A stretch of 64,000 nucleotides of DNA from Bacillota bacterium (GTDB taxonomy: Bacteria; Bacillota; Clostridia; Lachnospirales; Lachnospiraceae): assembly GCA_023411555.1 (NCBI GenBank), contig JAEYOQ010000033.1, positions 32,390-96,389 of the forward strand, given 5' to 3'. The position numbers were made by a program, and so were the translations under genes. Positions within the stretch are counted from its first letter, which is position 1. Each line of letters starts with the position of its first letter. Below the pieces are notes generated by a model, which ran no database searches, had not been told where the DNA came from, and saw only the letters and a program-made list of their open reading frames with translations. Shown here piece by piece: positions 36,037 to 44,900 of the stretch.

Positions 36037-36468
36037 TTATTTATCAATTTTAGAATTCAGACTTCTCGCAAGTAATAATCTTGAACCGATAGTAAGTAAC
36101 ACATTTAAGCCAAAGAAAAATATCAAGAATATTCGAGAGATACTATACTCTCGCCAAATGTATAAAAACGCTATGAACATAATAAGTCCCACCATATTAG
36201 CCATCGCTATTCTGAGTATCTGACGCCATCCATGTTCCAAAGGCTCCAAAATATATAATTGAAAAAAGAAATAGCTTAGCAAATATATAGGTACCAGATA
36301 TACTAATAGCTCTGCATAGGTCTTCAGTGAATAGAATCTGCCGACCTGCTCAAAAAATAAAGGAGTGTGAAACCTCAGATAATATACGGTAATATACGCA
36401 AGGATGATGATAAGGGTATCCGTAAGGATGTATATAGATTTTATTAGGAACATTCTGTTTTTCACCAT
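36037..36468 (-). pseudogene. Truncated polyprenyl sugar-phosphate transferase (N-terminal membrane part)
   Basis: A 143-residue frame with five hydrophobic segments. KSIYILTDTLIIILAYITVYYLRF, the central AMANMVGLIMFI and RIFLIFFFGLNVLLTIGSRLLL are typical of the N-terminal membrane and start of the CoA-binding-like region of WbaP/ExoY-type undecaprenyl-phosphate sugar transferases. The cytoplasmic Rossmann-like part and the catalytic bacterial sugar transferase domain are missing: the frame stops after SLNSKIDK, just where the aldo/keto reductase remnant ends. It is therefore a fragment that could still be translated but cannot be an active transferase. Confidence 0.65.
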
Positions 36469-36489
36469 ATCAGTACCTTCTCTTCTCTA

Positions 36490-36621
36490 CTAAGACAACA
36501 GATTAATCTCATCAATACTGGTATACCAAAATTTCCCATCATTGTCAACTGCATTCATCCTTCTACCTGTCCTATCTTTCCATGTTCCTCTTTTTGGATA
36601 TATGACATTACCCCCTTGCAT
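36490..36621 (-). CDS. Possible small ORF or remnant upstream of the transferase fragment
   Basis: A 43-codon minus-strand frame with a composition unlike non-coding DNA (QGGNVIYPKRGTWKDRTGR ... KFWYTSIDEINLLS). No convincing ribosome binding site precedes its ATG. It may be the tail of another decayed gene in this cluster of remnants. I do not recognise a family. Confidence 0.25.
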   Translation of the reverse strand: MQGGNVIYPKRGTWKDRTGRRMNAVDNDGKFWYTSIDEINLLS

Positions 36622-36698
36622 AATCGTTATTTTCCGGCTAAAGTATATCCTCTATGTTCTTTTCATTAAGTATATAGCGGTCGCTGTATTTCTAATAG

Positions 36699-37523
36699 CT
36701 ATTTTACTTTTTTAACAGGATAATAGACTTCTGTTATAATATCATCTTCCTGCGATACCTGAGAAGGGTCGGTTACATATACTTCATAGAGGGCATTGCT
36801 AGATTTATAGCCTTCCTTCTCCGCCCATTCACGTTGCTTGGCATATACCGAAGATAAGTTGGAATAAGAACCATACAGAACTGTTTTTAAGCAAAGCCCT
36901 GGGTAAAAGGCTCTTGTTCCTGTCACATACTCTTTAACCGGGATAGCAAATTCTGTATCCATACCAAAGGGACTAAATTCTTCACTGTGAAAGAGTACCA
37001 TTGGTGGTGCAAGCATGGTTAACTTGTCCTCTGCGATTCTCCCTAATAATTCACCAAAGCTCTTACCATATTCTTCGGAAAAGTCAGGCTCCTGTACCAT
37101 TTTTCGAATCGATAGAAGCAACATCCTTGGCACTTCTACAAGCTGAACATCAATTCCTTCCATATATGACATAATAGACTTGCCCTGTTTCAGATTAGAT
37201 ATATCATTCATTATTTGACCTAAGGTTTTTTCATAATCCTGTACTTGTTTCTCTATCTCCTTCTTCTTTCTGATAAGAGCCGAGTATAGTTTTTCATCCG
37301 ATGCTTCCTCTGATGCAAGTAATGTCTTAATCTCTTCTAGCGAAAAATTGTATGCTTTTAGACGATTGATGTATAACATCGTCTCTAGTTGATCGATCGA
37401 ATAATAGCGATAACCATTTTCAGGGTTTATTTTGTTGGGAAGAATTAAACCTATTTCAGCATAATAACGAAGTGTCTTTGTAGACACTTTACATATATTT
37501 GAAAACTCTCCTATCGATAACAT
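36699..37523 (-). CDS. MerR-family regulator with GyrI-like effector domain
   Basis: A 274-residue regulator of the BmrR type. N-terminal MerR winged helix (LSIGEFSNICKVSTKTLRYYAEIGLI, GYRYYSIDQLETMLYINRLK), a dimerising coiled coil at about 75-118, and a C-terminal GyrI-like small-molecule-binding domain from about 125 (VQLVEVPRMLLLSIRK, ending with an EVYYPVKK strand). Such proteins twist promoters with long spacers in response to drugs or lipophilic cations. No efflux gene is adjacent, so the target may be elsewhere or the gene itself. A GAGGTG site precedes the ATG. Confidence 0.9.
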   Translation of the reverse strand: MLSIGEFSNICKVSTKTLRYYAEIGLILPNKINPENGYRYYSIDQLETMLYINRLKAYNFSLEEIKTLLASEEASDEKLYSALIRKKKEIEKQVQDYEKTLGQIMNDISNLKQGKSIMSYMEGIDVQLVEVPRMLLLSIRKMVQEPDFSEEYGKSFGELLGRIAEDKLTMLAPPMVLFHSEEFSPFGMDTEFAIPVKEYVTGTRAFYPGLCLKTVLYGSYSNLSSVYAKQREWAEKEGYKSSNALYEVYVTDPSQVSQEDDIITEVYYPVKKVK

Positions 37524-37707
37524 TAAAGCACCTCTTTTCTTACCAGTTGTATAATTCTGTCCCTATTCTACACTTTGCCCCAAGGGTAAGGTCAAGTGAG
37601 TCTTTGCTTAAACCTCGAATGCTACACCATATATTCTAGCATATTCTTCTAAAATAGAAATGAAATAAACATAAGTCATACCGTATCCTCCTATGATATA
37701 ATAAAAT

Positions 37708-37737
37708 AAGGGTGTCGCATATTTAGTCGACACCCTT
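37708..37737 (-). terminator. Terminator of groESL
   Basis: AAGGGTGTCG / CGACACCCTT, 10-bp perfect stem with a 10-base loop, then TTATTTTATT on the minus strand. Confidence 0.85.
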
Positions 37738-37774
37738 AAAGTAACGTTCAATATTCAACTCAGATTGGGATTAA

Positions 37775-39397
37775 TTACATCATTCCCATTCCGCCAGCAC
37801 CTGCAGGCATTGCAGGCTCATTGCTCTTAATATTAGCAACCACAGACTCGGTTGTTAATAAAGTAGATGCAACACTGGTAGCATGCTGAAGAGCACTTCT
37901 TGTAACCTTAGTAGGATCAAGTATACCTGCATTTACCATATCTACATAGGATTCAGCCAATACATCGTAGCCGATGCCTGGTTGACTTTCCTTTACTTTA
38001 CTGATTACAACTGCACCTTCCATACCTGCATTGTCTACAATGCTGTATAAAGGAGCTTCAAGAGCCTTAAGGATAATGTTAGCGCCTGTCTTCTCATCAC
38101 CAGATAAGGTCTCTGCTAATTTTGCAACCTCTTTGGATGCATGGATGTAAGCAGAACCGCCACCTGCTACAATACCCTCTTCTACTGCTGCTCTGGTAGC
38201 TGCAAGAGCATCTTCCATACGAAGCTTGTTTTCCTTCATCTCAGTCTCGGTAGCTGCACCAACACGGATTACTGCAACACCGCCAGCAAGCTTAGCAAGT
38301 CTTTCCTGTAGCTTCTCTTTATCGAATTCAGATGTTGTCTCTTCAATCTGAGCCTTAATCTGAGAGATTCTCTGGTTGATATCATTCTTATCCCCTTCAC
38401 CGTCAACGATGATGGTATTTTCCTTCTGAACCTTAACACTCTTAGCGCGACCTAACTGCTCTAAGGTAGCTTCCTTCAGGTCAAGACCAAGTTCGTCAGA
38501 AATCACAGTACCACCGGTTAAGATAGCGATATCCTGAAGCATAGCCTTTCTTCTATCACCATAGCCAGGAGCTTTAACAGCAACTGCAGTAAAGGTTCCT
38601 CTTAATTTATTGAGAACTAAGGTAGTAAGAGCTTCACCCTCAACATCCTCAGCAATGATTAATAATCTGGAGCCGGTCTGTACAATCTGCTCAAGTACAG
38701 GTAAAATCTCCTGAATATTAGAAATCTTCTTGTCAGTAATCAGGATATAAGGATTGTCTAAGTTTGCTTCCATCTTATCCATATCAGTACACATATATGC
38801 GGATACATATCCACGATCAAACTGCATACCTTCTACTAAGTCAAGCTCAGTCTTCATGGTCTTGGACTCTTCGATAGTAATAACACCATCGTTGGAAACC
38901 TTTTCCATAGCATCTGCTACTAATTGTCCTACTTCATCATCTCCTGCAGAGATTGCTGCTACTCTTGCGATCTGCTCCTTACCCTTTAAAGTAGAGCTCA
39001 TCTTTAAGATAGAATCAACTGCCACTTCTGTTGCCTTCTTCATACCTCTTCTTAAGATAATCGGGTTAGCACCTGCAGCTAAGTTCTTAATTCCTTCTGT
39101 AATCATTGCCTGAGCAAGAACGGTAGCAGTTGTTGTACCATCACCAGCCACATCGTTAGTCTTGGTTGCAACTTCCTTTACGAGCTGAGCACCCATGTTT
39201 TCAAAGGGATCTTCTAATTCGATTTCCTTTGCAATCGTTACACCATCGTTAGTAATCAGTGGTGCTCCGAAGGACTTATCAAGAACAACATTTCTACCCT
39301 TAGGTCCAAGGGTTACTTTTACTGTATTCGCTAATTTATTTGCACCTATCTCAAGCGCTGCTCTAGCTTCTGCGCCGTATTTAATTTCCTTTGCCAT
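37775..39397 (-). CDS. groL: Chaperonin GroEL
   Basis: The 540-residue 60-kDa chaperonin, full length. The ATP site has TLGPKGRNVVL and DGVTIAKEIELEDPFENMG, with VAGDGTTTATVLAQ carrying the catalytic Asp. The C-terminal tail is PAMPAGAGGMGMM. It forms the double-ring folding cage with GroES. It starts 19 bases after groES and shares its CIRCE-controlled promoter. Confidence 0.98.
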   Translation of the reverse strand: MAKEIKYGAEARAALEIGANKLANTVKVTLGPKGRNVVLDKSFGAPLITNDGVTIAKEIELEDPFENMGAQLVKEVATKTNDVAGDGTTTATVLAQAMITEGIKNLAAGANPIILRRGMKKATEVAVDSILKMSSTLKGKEQIARVAAISAGDDEVGQLVADAMEKVSNDGVITIEESKTMKTELDLVEGMQFDRGYVSAYMCTDMDKMEANLDNPYILITDKKISNIQEILPVLEQIVQTGSRLLIIAEDVEGEALTTLVLNKLRGTFTAVAVKAPGYGDRRKAMLQDIAILTGGTVISDELGLDLKEATLEQLGRAKSVKVQKENTIIVDGEGDKNDINQRISQIKAQIEETTSEFDKEKLQERLAKLAGGVAVIRVGAATETEMKENKLRMEDALAATRAAVEEGIVAGGGSAYIHASKEVAKLAETLSGDEKTGANIILKALEAPLYSIVDNAGMEGAVVISKVKESQPGIGYDVLAESYVDMVNAGILDPTKVTRSALQHATSVASTLLTTESVVANIKSNEPAMPAGAGGMGMM

Positions 39398-39416
39398 AGT
39401 TACTTCTCCTTTTCTA

Positions 39417-39704
39417 TTAGTTTTCTACAACAGCTACGATATCATTTTGCTTAACAATGATGAATTCCTCATCCTCAAGCTTTACTTCAGTTCCAGCATA
39501 TTTAGAATAAATAACCTTGTCACCAACTTTAACTTGCATAGTAATCTCTTTCCCGTCAACCATTCCTCCGGGACCTACTGCGATTACCTCTGCTTGCTGC
39601 GGTTTTTCCTTAGCCTGACCGGGTAACACGATACCGGACTTTGTTGTCTCTTCAGCAACTAACTGCTTTAATACTACCTTATCTCCTAATGGTACAAGTT
39701 TCAT
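39417..39704 (-). CDS. groS: Co-chaperonin GroES
   Basis: 95 residues, MKLVPLGDKVVLKQ at the N-terminus, mobile loop EETTKSGIVLPGQAKEKP and the roof segment. It caps the GroEL ring. First gene of the groESL operon, with a CIRCE operator about 65 bases upstream of its ATG and an AAGGAGG site. Confidence 0.97.
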   Translation of the reverse strand: MKLVPLGDKVVLKQLVAEETTKSGIVLPGQAKEKPQQAEVIAVGPGGMVDGKEITMQVKVGDKVIYSKYAGTEVKLEDEEFIIVKQNDIVAVVEN

Positions 39705-39768
39705 TTCTTTATTCCTCCTTCAAAATTATTCCCGTATTGCATCTGCAATACTTCCTTCTTAGAGATTG

Positions 39769-39795
39769 TTAGCACTCATTCACATTGAGTGCTAA
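39769..39795 (-). promoter_or_regulatory. CIRCE operator (HrcA binding site)
   Basis: Perfect TTAGCACTC-N9-GAGTGCTAA inverted repeat. HrcA binds here and represses groESL until heat shock. hrcA itself is not in the window. Confidence 0.97.
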
Positions 39796-40029
39796 TCTGA
39801 TTTATATATTAGTAAATTTGCCTTTAATATGCAACTCCATTTCCATTAAAATATCGCGGCAAATTTAATAATTTCTAATAATCGCTCTCGTTTTCTAATT
39901 AAATCTCATTTTTTCTAGTTATTGTTACAGTTTAGCCAATATACTCTGCCCAGAAGAGATGCAGCGAAGCCTAATCGAGCTTGCGGCTAGACTTTTAGCA
40001 TTTTTTTCCTTTGTTAAAAGTCGAAAGAA
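39796..40029. other. Upstream region of groES
   Basis: TATAAA just before CIRCE (about 39804-39810 on the minus strand) is the likely -10 of groESL. Further out, GACTTTTA (39990-39997) pairs with TAAAAGTC (40015-40022). Nothing else is recognised. Confidence 0.4.
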
Positions 40030-40058
40030 AAAGTTATTACTCTAACAGTAATAACTTT
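40030..40058 (-). terminator. Terminator of the DUF2225/DUF6062 operon
   Basis: AAAGTTATTACT-loop-AGTAATAACTTT, 12-bp perfect stem, followed on the minus strand by TTTTTCTTT. Confidence 0.88.
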
Positions 40059-40148
40059 CACATCTCATAATCATACTCACACATATATGTCAGCGCTATG
40101 ATATAGTTTAGTATATTCCAATTAAGGATTAATATACCACCTACTTGT

Positions 40149-40871
40149 CTATAGTATGCTATTCGTCTTCTGCATGGATCTAGGTAATGCATCCTTTGCA
40201 TTCTTCCAGGGCTCGTCTGCATAACGATAATCAAACTTATTTATAAACCACTCCAAATCATCTCTGACCCGCTTCATATTCTCTAGATATAAATCGTTAG
40301 TGATCTTCAGAAATCCGTTCAATTCCTCGCCACTAAGATACTCAGGTGCGGCTCCATATAACACCTTATAATGTCCGGTACAGAAGCCCTTCGACTGCTT
40401 GAATTTCATGCGAAATGCTTCCTCTGTACGATATAGGTGAAAGATTGTTGCAATATAGCGATTAAAGGTACCGTCAATCTTGTCACAGACAAAGCAGGTT
40501 TGCTCCAGTTCATTTAGATAGCTGACCACTTCAGAAGAGCCCGCTTCTGTTTTCTTACGAAACAAGGAAGGAGCTGTCGATTTAACACCAGTCTGAGCGC
40601 GTTTCTCGACGTCCTTCACTACCTTATCTATGTGGGTCTTAAGAATCAACGCTAAGCCTAGACGGTTCTGATTTTGATATAATTGCTCAAGATGCTTCTC
40701 GCAAAAACCCAATCTCGATGTTGCTTCCCGGATATCATCCTCCATATAGCTTGGGCCCATGGTAAATTCAATTGCGTTCGTCTCCAGCTGCTTTCTCATA
40801 GAACAAAGTGGGCATTCCGTATCTGCTTCAAATGCTTCATTTACGGGAATAGTGTATAGTTTTTCTTTCAA
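40149..40871 (-). CDS. DUF6062 family protein, cysteine-rich
   Basis: A 240-residue cytoplasmic protein read from a TTG at 40871 with TAGGAT upstream. It carries ECPLCSMRKQLE near the N-terminus, GFCEKHL, a second QTCFVCDKIDGTFNRYIATI pair and KGFCTGHYKVL. Two Cys-x2-Cys plus Cys-x2-His sets suggest two zinc or cofactor sites arranged as an internal repeat. The family is widespread in clostridia with no known function. It is 16 bases downstream of the DUF2225 gene, so the two are translated from one transcript. Confidence 0.82.
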   Translation of the reverse strand: MKEKLYTIPVNEAFEADTECPLCSMRKQLETNAIEFTMGPSYMEDDIREATSRLGFCEKHLEQLYQNQNRLGLALILKTHIDKVVKDVEKRAQTGVKSTAPSLFRKKTEAGSSEVVSYLNELEQTCFVCDKIDGTFNRYIATIFHLYRTEEAFRMKFKQSKGFCTGHYKVLYGAAPEYLSGEELNGFLKITNDLYLENMKRVRDDLEWFINKFDYRYADEPWKNAKDALPRSMQKTNSIL

Positions 40872-40887
40872 AGCTTTATCCTACCTT

Positions 40888-41727
40888 TTAAGATTTACTA
40901 TCCTTGATTAATTCCTTAATATCCCTAGCTTTTTGCTTAATACGTTCATTTGCTTCCTTGGAGATCAATACTCTTGATACCCAACGGCTTGCTTCATCGT
41001 ATTTTTTCGACTTTCTTGCTAATTCCGCCATAAGCAACGTCATTGTAACTTCATCCATGCCGCACATAGGGAAGGTCTCTTTACTGAAGGCCTCGTCAAA
41101 GCCCATGTATGCTTTCTCGATGAAATCCAACTCCTCTTGCTCCATCTCTTCCATCTTCTTCTTATAATCTGGTGTATCCTTAGGTAGTGTCTCTGCCTTT
41201 CCTCTCAGTATCCATGCTGTCTTAAGGCAAGTATAGGCACGCTCAGAAGTCTTTGATTTCTTCACTATCGAATTAACCAAGGAAAGCTTGTGTCTTGCAA
41301 GAGCATCGTCATAAGTAAATATACTACCAGCTTCCTGAAGTCCCCTAAAGGATGCGGAGATATTCGCTTTAATTAATCCAGCCTGCGCGTTGGTAACATA
41401 TTTGAAGAAGCGATTCAGGGCTGCAAAACCACAATGAGGGCATACAATCGCATCATATTTCAGCGGATCCATATATTGATACACCGGTCTCAGATCTGCA
41501 TCCAGATTTAGCAGCTTAACCTTACCGGATTTAACAATCTTAGACTTAAACTCTTTATCACATACGGGGCAAGTAAACGTCTTATCAAAGATAGCATCCT
41601 CCTCTGAAAATGACGGCTTCTCATCTACTGATGCCTTACCCTCTACTTCCTTTTCTTTCTCATCGTATATATTCATTCCCTTTAGATTAAGACCAAAGGC
41701 TTCTAATCCAGAAAATAAATTTGCCAA
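40888..41727 (-). CDS. DUF2225 family protein
   Basis: A 279-residue cytoplasmic protein. An N-terminal zinc-ribbon-like part has FTCPVCDKEFKSK (about residue 50) and IVCPHCGFAALNRFF (about 95). The rest is helical with TPR-like repeats (EEASRWVSRVL-type helices). The function of DUF2225 is unknown. Its fixed partner here is the DUF6062 gene just downstream, and glnS lies 24 bases upstream on the same strand, so all three may share a transcript. Confidence 0.85.
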   Translation of the reverse strand: MANLFSGLEAFGLNLKGMNIYDEKEKEVEGKASVDEKPSFSEEDAIFDKTFTCPVCDKEFKSKIVKSGKVKLLNLDADLRPVYQYMDPLKYDAIVCPHCGFAALNRFFKYVTNAQAGLIKANISASFRGLQEAGSIFTYDDALARHKLSLVNSIVKKSKTSERAYTCLKTAWILRGKAETLPKDTPDYKKKMEEMEQEELDFIEKAYMGFDEAFSKETFPMCGMDEVTMTLLMAELARKSKKYDEASRWVSRVLISKEANERIKQKARDIKELIKDSKS

Positions 41728-41751
41728 TGTTATTTCCCCCTTTCTTCGTTG

Positions 41752-43455
41752 TTATTCGGGTTTATATGAACTCTTTAGAGAAACAATTCGGTTAAATACC
41801 GGCTTCTCCTTGGTCGAATCTTTGCTATCCAGACAAAAGAAACCTTGTCTTAAGAACTGGAAGCTGTCAGGAGCCTTCGCATCTGCTATGTTCGGCTCAA
41901 TATAGCAATTTTTTAATACTGTGATAGAGTTGGGATTTAAATTCAGACTGCCGTCCTCGTTATAAACACCCTTCTCTTCATCCACAATGTTCTCATAAAG
42001 ACGAACCTCTGCCTTCACCGCCGTATCTGCAGCTACCCAATGGATGGTTCCCTTCACTTTTCTTGCATTAAAACCAGAACCACTCCTGGTCTCGGGATCA
42101 TAGGTGCAATGAATTTCAGTTACGTTACCCTCAGCATCTGTTACATAATCCTGACAGGTTACAAAATAAGCATTCATCAATCGAACCTCATTACCCGGGA
42201 ATAAGCGGAAGTATTTCTTGGGAGGTTCGATCATAAAATCCTCTCTCTCAATATATAATACGCGTCCAAAAGGAACCTTTCTGTTGCCCATTGCCTCATT
42301 CTCTTGATTATTCGGTGCATCAAGATATTCAATCTGTCCCTCAGGATAATTCGTAATAATCAGCTTGATTGGGTCAAGTACCGCCATAATTCTCGGCCTC
42401 TTCAACTTAAGATCTTCACGGATGCAATATTCCAGCATAGCATAATCAACAGAGCTCTGACTCTTAGATACACCACAAAGCTCCATAAACATCTGGATGG
42501 ACTCTGGTGTAAAGCCTCGTCTTCTAAGAGCGCTTATGGAAACCAGTCTGGGATCATCCCAGCCATCCACGATGCCCTCTTCCACCAGCTTCTTAATATA
42601 ACGCTTACCGGTTATTACGTTGGTTAGATACATCTTAGCAAACTCTATCTGCTTCGGAGGCTGCTCATATTCCAGCTCTCTTACGACCCAGTCGTAAAGA
42701 GGGCGGTGATCCTCAAATTCCAAGGTACAGATGGAGTGTGTTACATTTTCTATCGCATCCTCAATCGGATGGGCGAAATCATACATAGGGTAAATACACC
42801 ATTTGTCACCGGTATTATGATGAGCAATCTTTGCTACACGGTAGATTACCGGGTCTCTCATATTAATATTGGGTGATGCCATATCTATCTTAGCTCGAAG
42901 CACTTTAGAGCCATCGGCATGCATACCAGCCTTCATCTCCTCGAACAACTTCAAATTCTCCTCGATGCTTCGATCACGATAAGGACTATTCTTACCTGGC
43001 TCCGTTAGGGTACCTCGATACTCCCTGATCTGCTCTGCTGTAAGATCACAGACAAAAGCTTTCCCCTTCTTAATCAGTTTTACTGCTGCTTCATACATAT
43101 GATCAAAATAGTCGGATGCAAAAAACAAACGATCCTCAAAATCGCCGCCTATCCACTTAACATCCTCTATTATGGAATCAACAAACTCGGTCTTTTCCTT
43201 GGTCGGATTGGTATCATCAAAACGCAGATTGAACTTACCGCCATATTTTTTGGCCAATCCATAATTTAAAAGGATAGACTTTGCATGTCCAATGTGAAGA
43301 TATCCGTTCGGCTCAGGAGGAAATCTGGTTACAATATTTTTAACCTTACCCTCTTCCAGATCCTTATCAATAATCATCTCAATAAAATTCTTGGATACCA
43401 CCTCTTTTTCAGTTGTCTCCAAACTATTCCCCTCTATTATCTCTTTGTTATCCAT
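41752..43455 (-). CDS. glnS: Glutamine--tRNA ligase
   Basis: A 567-residue class I synthetase, started at the ATG at 43455 where AGGAGGG fits; 30 further in-frame codons lack a site. HIGH motif in PPEPNGYLHIGHAKSILL (about residue 45), the RFDDTNP segment, THSICTLEFEDHRPLYDW, and the KMSKS-like VSKSQSS region adapted as in GlnRS. The C-terminal anticodon-binding beta barrels follow. It charges tRNA-Gln directly, so this organism need not rely only on the GatCAB route. Confidence 0.95.
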   Translation of the reverse strand: MDNKEIIEGNSLETTEKEVVSKNFIEMIIDKDLEEGKVKNIVTRFPPEPNGYLHIGHAKSILLNYGLAKKYGGKFNLRFDDTNPTKEKTEFVDSIIEDVKWIGGDFEDRLFFASDYFDHMYEAAVKLIKKGKAFVCDLTAEQIREYRGTLTEPGKNSPYRDRSIEENLKLFEEMKAGMHADGSKVLRAKIDMASPNINMRDPVIYRVAKIAHHNTGDKWCIYPMYDFAHPIEDAIENVTHSICTLEFEDHRPLYDWVVRELEYEQPPKQIEFAKMYLTNVITGKRYIKKLVEEGIVDGWDDPRLVSISALRRRGFTPESIQMFMELCGVSKSQSSVDYAMLEYCIREDLKLKRPRIMAVLDPIKLIITNYPEGQIEYLDAPNNQENEAMGNRKVPFGRVLYIEREDFMIEPPKKYFRLFPGNEVRLMNAYFVTCQDYVTDAEGNVTEIHCTYDPETRSGSGFNARKVKGTIHWVAADTAVKAEVRLYENIVDEEKGVYNEDGSLNLNPNSITVLKNCYIEPNIADAKAPDSFQFLRQGFFCLDSKDSTKEKPVFNRIVSLKSSYKPE

Positions 43456-43675
43456 GATAACCCTCCTGGTACAATCTTCTAACTTCTCATAGGTTATTAT
43501 TAGCCTATTTTGCTTATATATAAAACATATCTTATATAATAACACAACTTTTCTTAAGATAAAAGCACGAAATTAATATTCGTGTTATTGCAACATAATA
43601 CGACATTCATTGCACATCCCAAGCGAATCGCCTGTACCTAGCAGAGCAATTCCTTACAATATTATGTAAATCCTG

Positions 43676-43738
43676 TCAGAAGGGCATTTTATTCATAGGA
43701 ACACTTTCCTATGAATGAGCAAATAGCCAGCCTTCTGA
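43676..43738. repeat. CATAGG-core palindrome, copy 2, inside a larger inverted repeat
   Basis: An 11-bp perfect stem ATTCATAGGAA-CACT-TTCCTATGAAT (43691-43716) is enclosed by TCAGAAGG (43676-43683) and CCTTCTGA (43731-43738). There is no T-run. Confidence 0.7.
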
Positions 43739-43745
43739 TTTTTCG

Positions 43746-43764
43746 ATGCTTGCTATGCAAGCAT
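43746..43764. repeat. Short hairpin between the two palindromes
   Basis: ATGCTTGC-TAT-GCAAGCAT, 8-bp perfect stem. It forms part of a structured 150-base stretch in an otherwise empty 425-base gap between glnS and the hydrolase gene. Confidence 0.6.
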
Positions 43765-43789
43765 TGCCTGGCAGCGGCTTGCGAAGTGC

Positions 43790-43829
43790 TTATTATTACA
43801 TAGGGTGAAACTTCCTATTGTAATAATAA
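43790..43829. repeat. CATAGG-core palindrome, copy 3
   Basis: TTATTATTACATAGG pairs with CCTATTGTAATAATAA with one bulged T; loop of nine bases. It shares the AGTGCTT lead-in and CATAGG core with copy 1. Confidence 0.7.
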
Positions 43830-43830
43830 A

Positions 43831-43856
43831 GAGGTTGCCCTTTTATGAACAACCCC
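43831..43856 (-). terminator. Terminator of the SleB/CwlJ-like hydrolase gene
   Basis: On the minus strand GGGGTTG pairs with CAACCTC (one wobble) around 12 bases, then TTTATTATTA. It is immediately followed by palindrome copy 3. Confidence 0.6.
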
Positions 43857-43880
43857 AATAGTTCTAAACCTATGTAATAA

Positions 43881-44696
43881 CTATTTAGTGCGATAAAAAA
43901 TATGATCATCCACAATCTTATAATCGCTGTACTTCTTCTTAATACTACTTGCACTTCTTTTATTCTGAAAACAAAGTAAACTTCCGATATTATTCTCACC
44001 CTGCAAAGCGGCTTTAGCAGCCTTAATCGCTTTATTTAACGCTTTTTCCTGAGCTTCTGGATTAGAGCCGGTAAATTTACGGCTATCATACAGCTTCAAG
44101 GCCTTATCCATCACACTTACACCGGATTTATTCTTTTTGGTTACTGCGAACTGTACGGACCATTTGTTGTCGTAGATCACTTCCTTAACCGTGTTCACAT
44201 GCCAGTAAGCGTCACTCTTGACTCTGTTCAATACAACATTAGCTACCGCCAACATACCCTGATAATTCTGACTGCCCGCTTCCGTATAAACCAAACAGGC
44301 CAATAAACGTAAATCACTTTCGGAATAGGAAGGTTTCTCTTCAATTACTTTCTTCTCATCCTCCACTTCCTCTTCTACTTCTTCCTCAACCAGCACTTCT
44401 GCTTCTTCGTCTATCTCATCCTTGATAGGCTCTTCGTAGCGAAGCTCGCCTTGTTCATCAATGTAATAGCCTTCTTGTAGTAAAAGCTCCAGGTCCTCAT
44501 CACTCATTTCAATCACTGCTTCATTCTGAGGCTCTGTACCGGGATCTGTAGTTACTGTATCGTTGATAGCTTCTGTGGTACTTTGAGTCGGTTCTGCTAT
44601 TCCATCTATTTCGGATGCAAATACGGTTTCACCGAAGCTGATGGTAGTAAGCAGTACTGCAAAAACCGTAGTCAGAAGTTTTCTTCGTAGCGTCAT
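43881..44696 (-). CDS. Secreted cell-wall hydrolase, SleB/CwlJ type (Hydrolase_2)
   Basis: A 271-residue exported protein with a signal peptide (about 1-28, ending FASE). A very acidic, Glu-rich linker at about 40-125 follows, then a Hydrolase_2 domain at about 128-270: LLACLVYTEAGSQNYQGMLAVANVVLNRV with the catalytic Glu, WSVQFAV, and the C-terminal CFQNKRSASS segment. Family members include the germination-linked lytic enzymes SleB and CwlJ, and vegetative wall hydrolases. The acidic linker and lack of a PG-binding domain differ from Bacillus SleB. A vegetative role is as likely as a spore role. Confidence 0.87.
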   Translation of the reverse strand: MTLRRKLLTTVFAVLLTTISFGETVFASEIDGIAEPTQSTTEAINDTVTTDPGTEPQNEAVIEMSDEDLELLLQEGYYIDEQGELRYEEPIKDEIDEEAEVLVEEEVEEEVEDEKKVIEEKPSYSESDLRLLACLVYTEAGSQNYQGMLAVANVVLNRVKSDAYWHVNTVKEVIYDNKWSVQFAVTKKNKSGVSVMDKALKLYDSRKFTGSNPEAQEKALNKAIKAAKAALQGENNIGSLLCFQNKRSASSIKKKYSDYKIVDDHIFYRTK

Positions 44697-44823
44697 AATT
44701 ATCTCCTTAAATGTTACATTTTTAGGATGTTTAATTTAAATCTGTTAACAATTACTTAATAATTATAACATAAATAATTAAAAAATCAACCCCTGAATTT
44801 CTTCAACAGTTCAGCCATATAAA

Positions 44824-44877
44824 TATCACCACGATAGGAATGGAAGAGCTCGTTTTCACATTCCTTTCGTGGTGATA
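44824..44877 (-). terminator. Terminator of the DUF3810 gene
   Basis: A long imperfect stem TATCACCACGA-TAGGAATG / CATTCCT-TTCGTGGTGATA. The T-run is weak (TATTTATAT on the minus strand). Confidence 0.6.
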
Positions 44878-44900
44878 GTTGTAGGGCGCTCTGTATTTAT

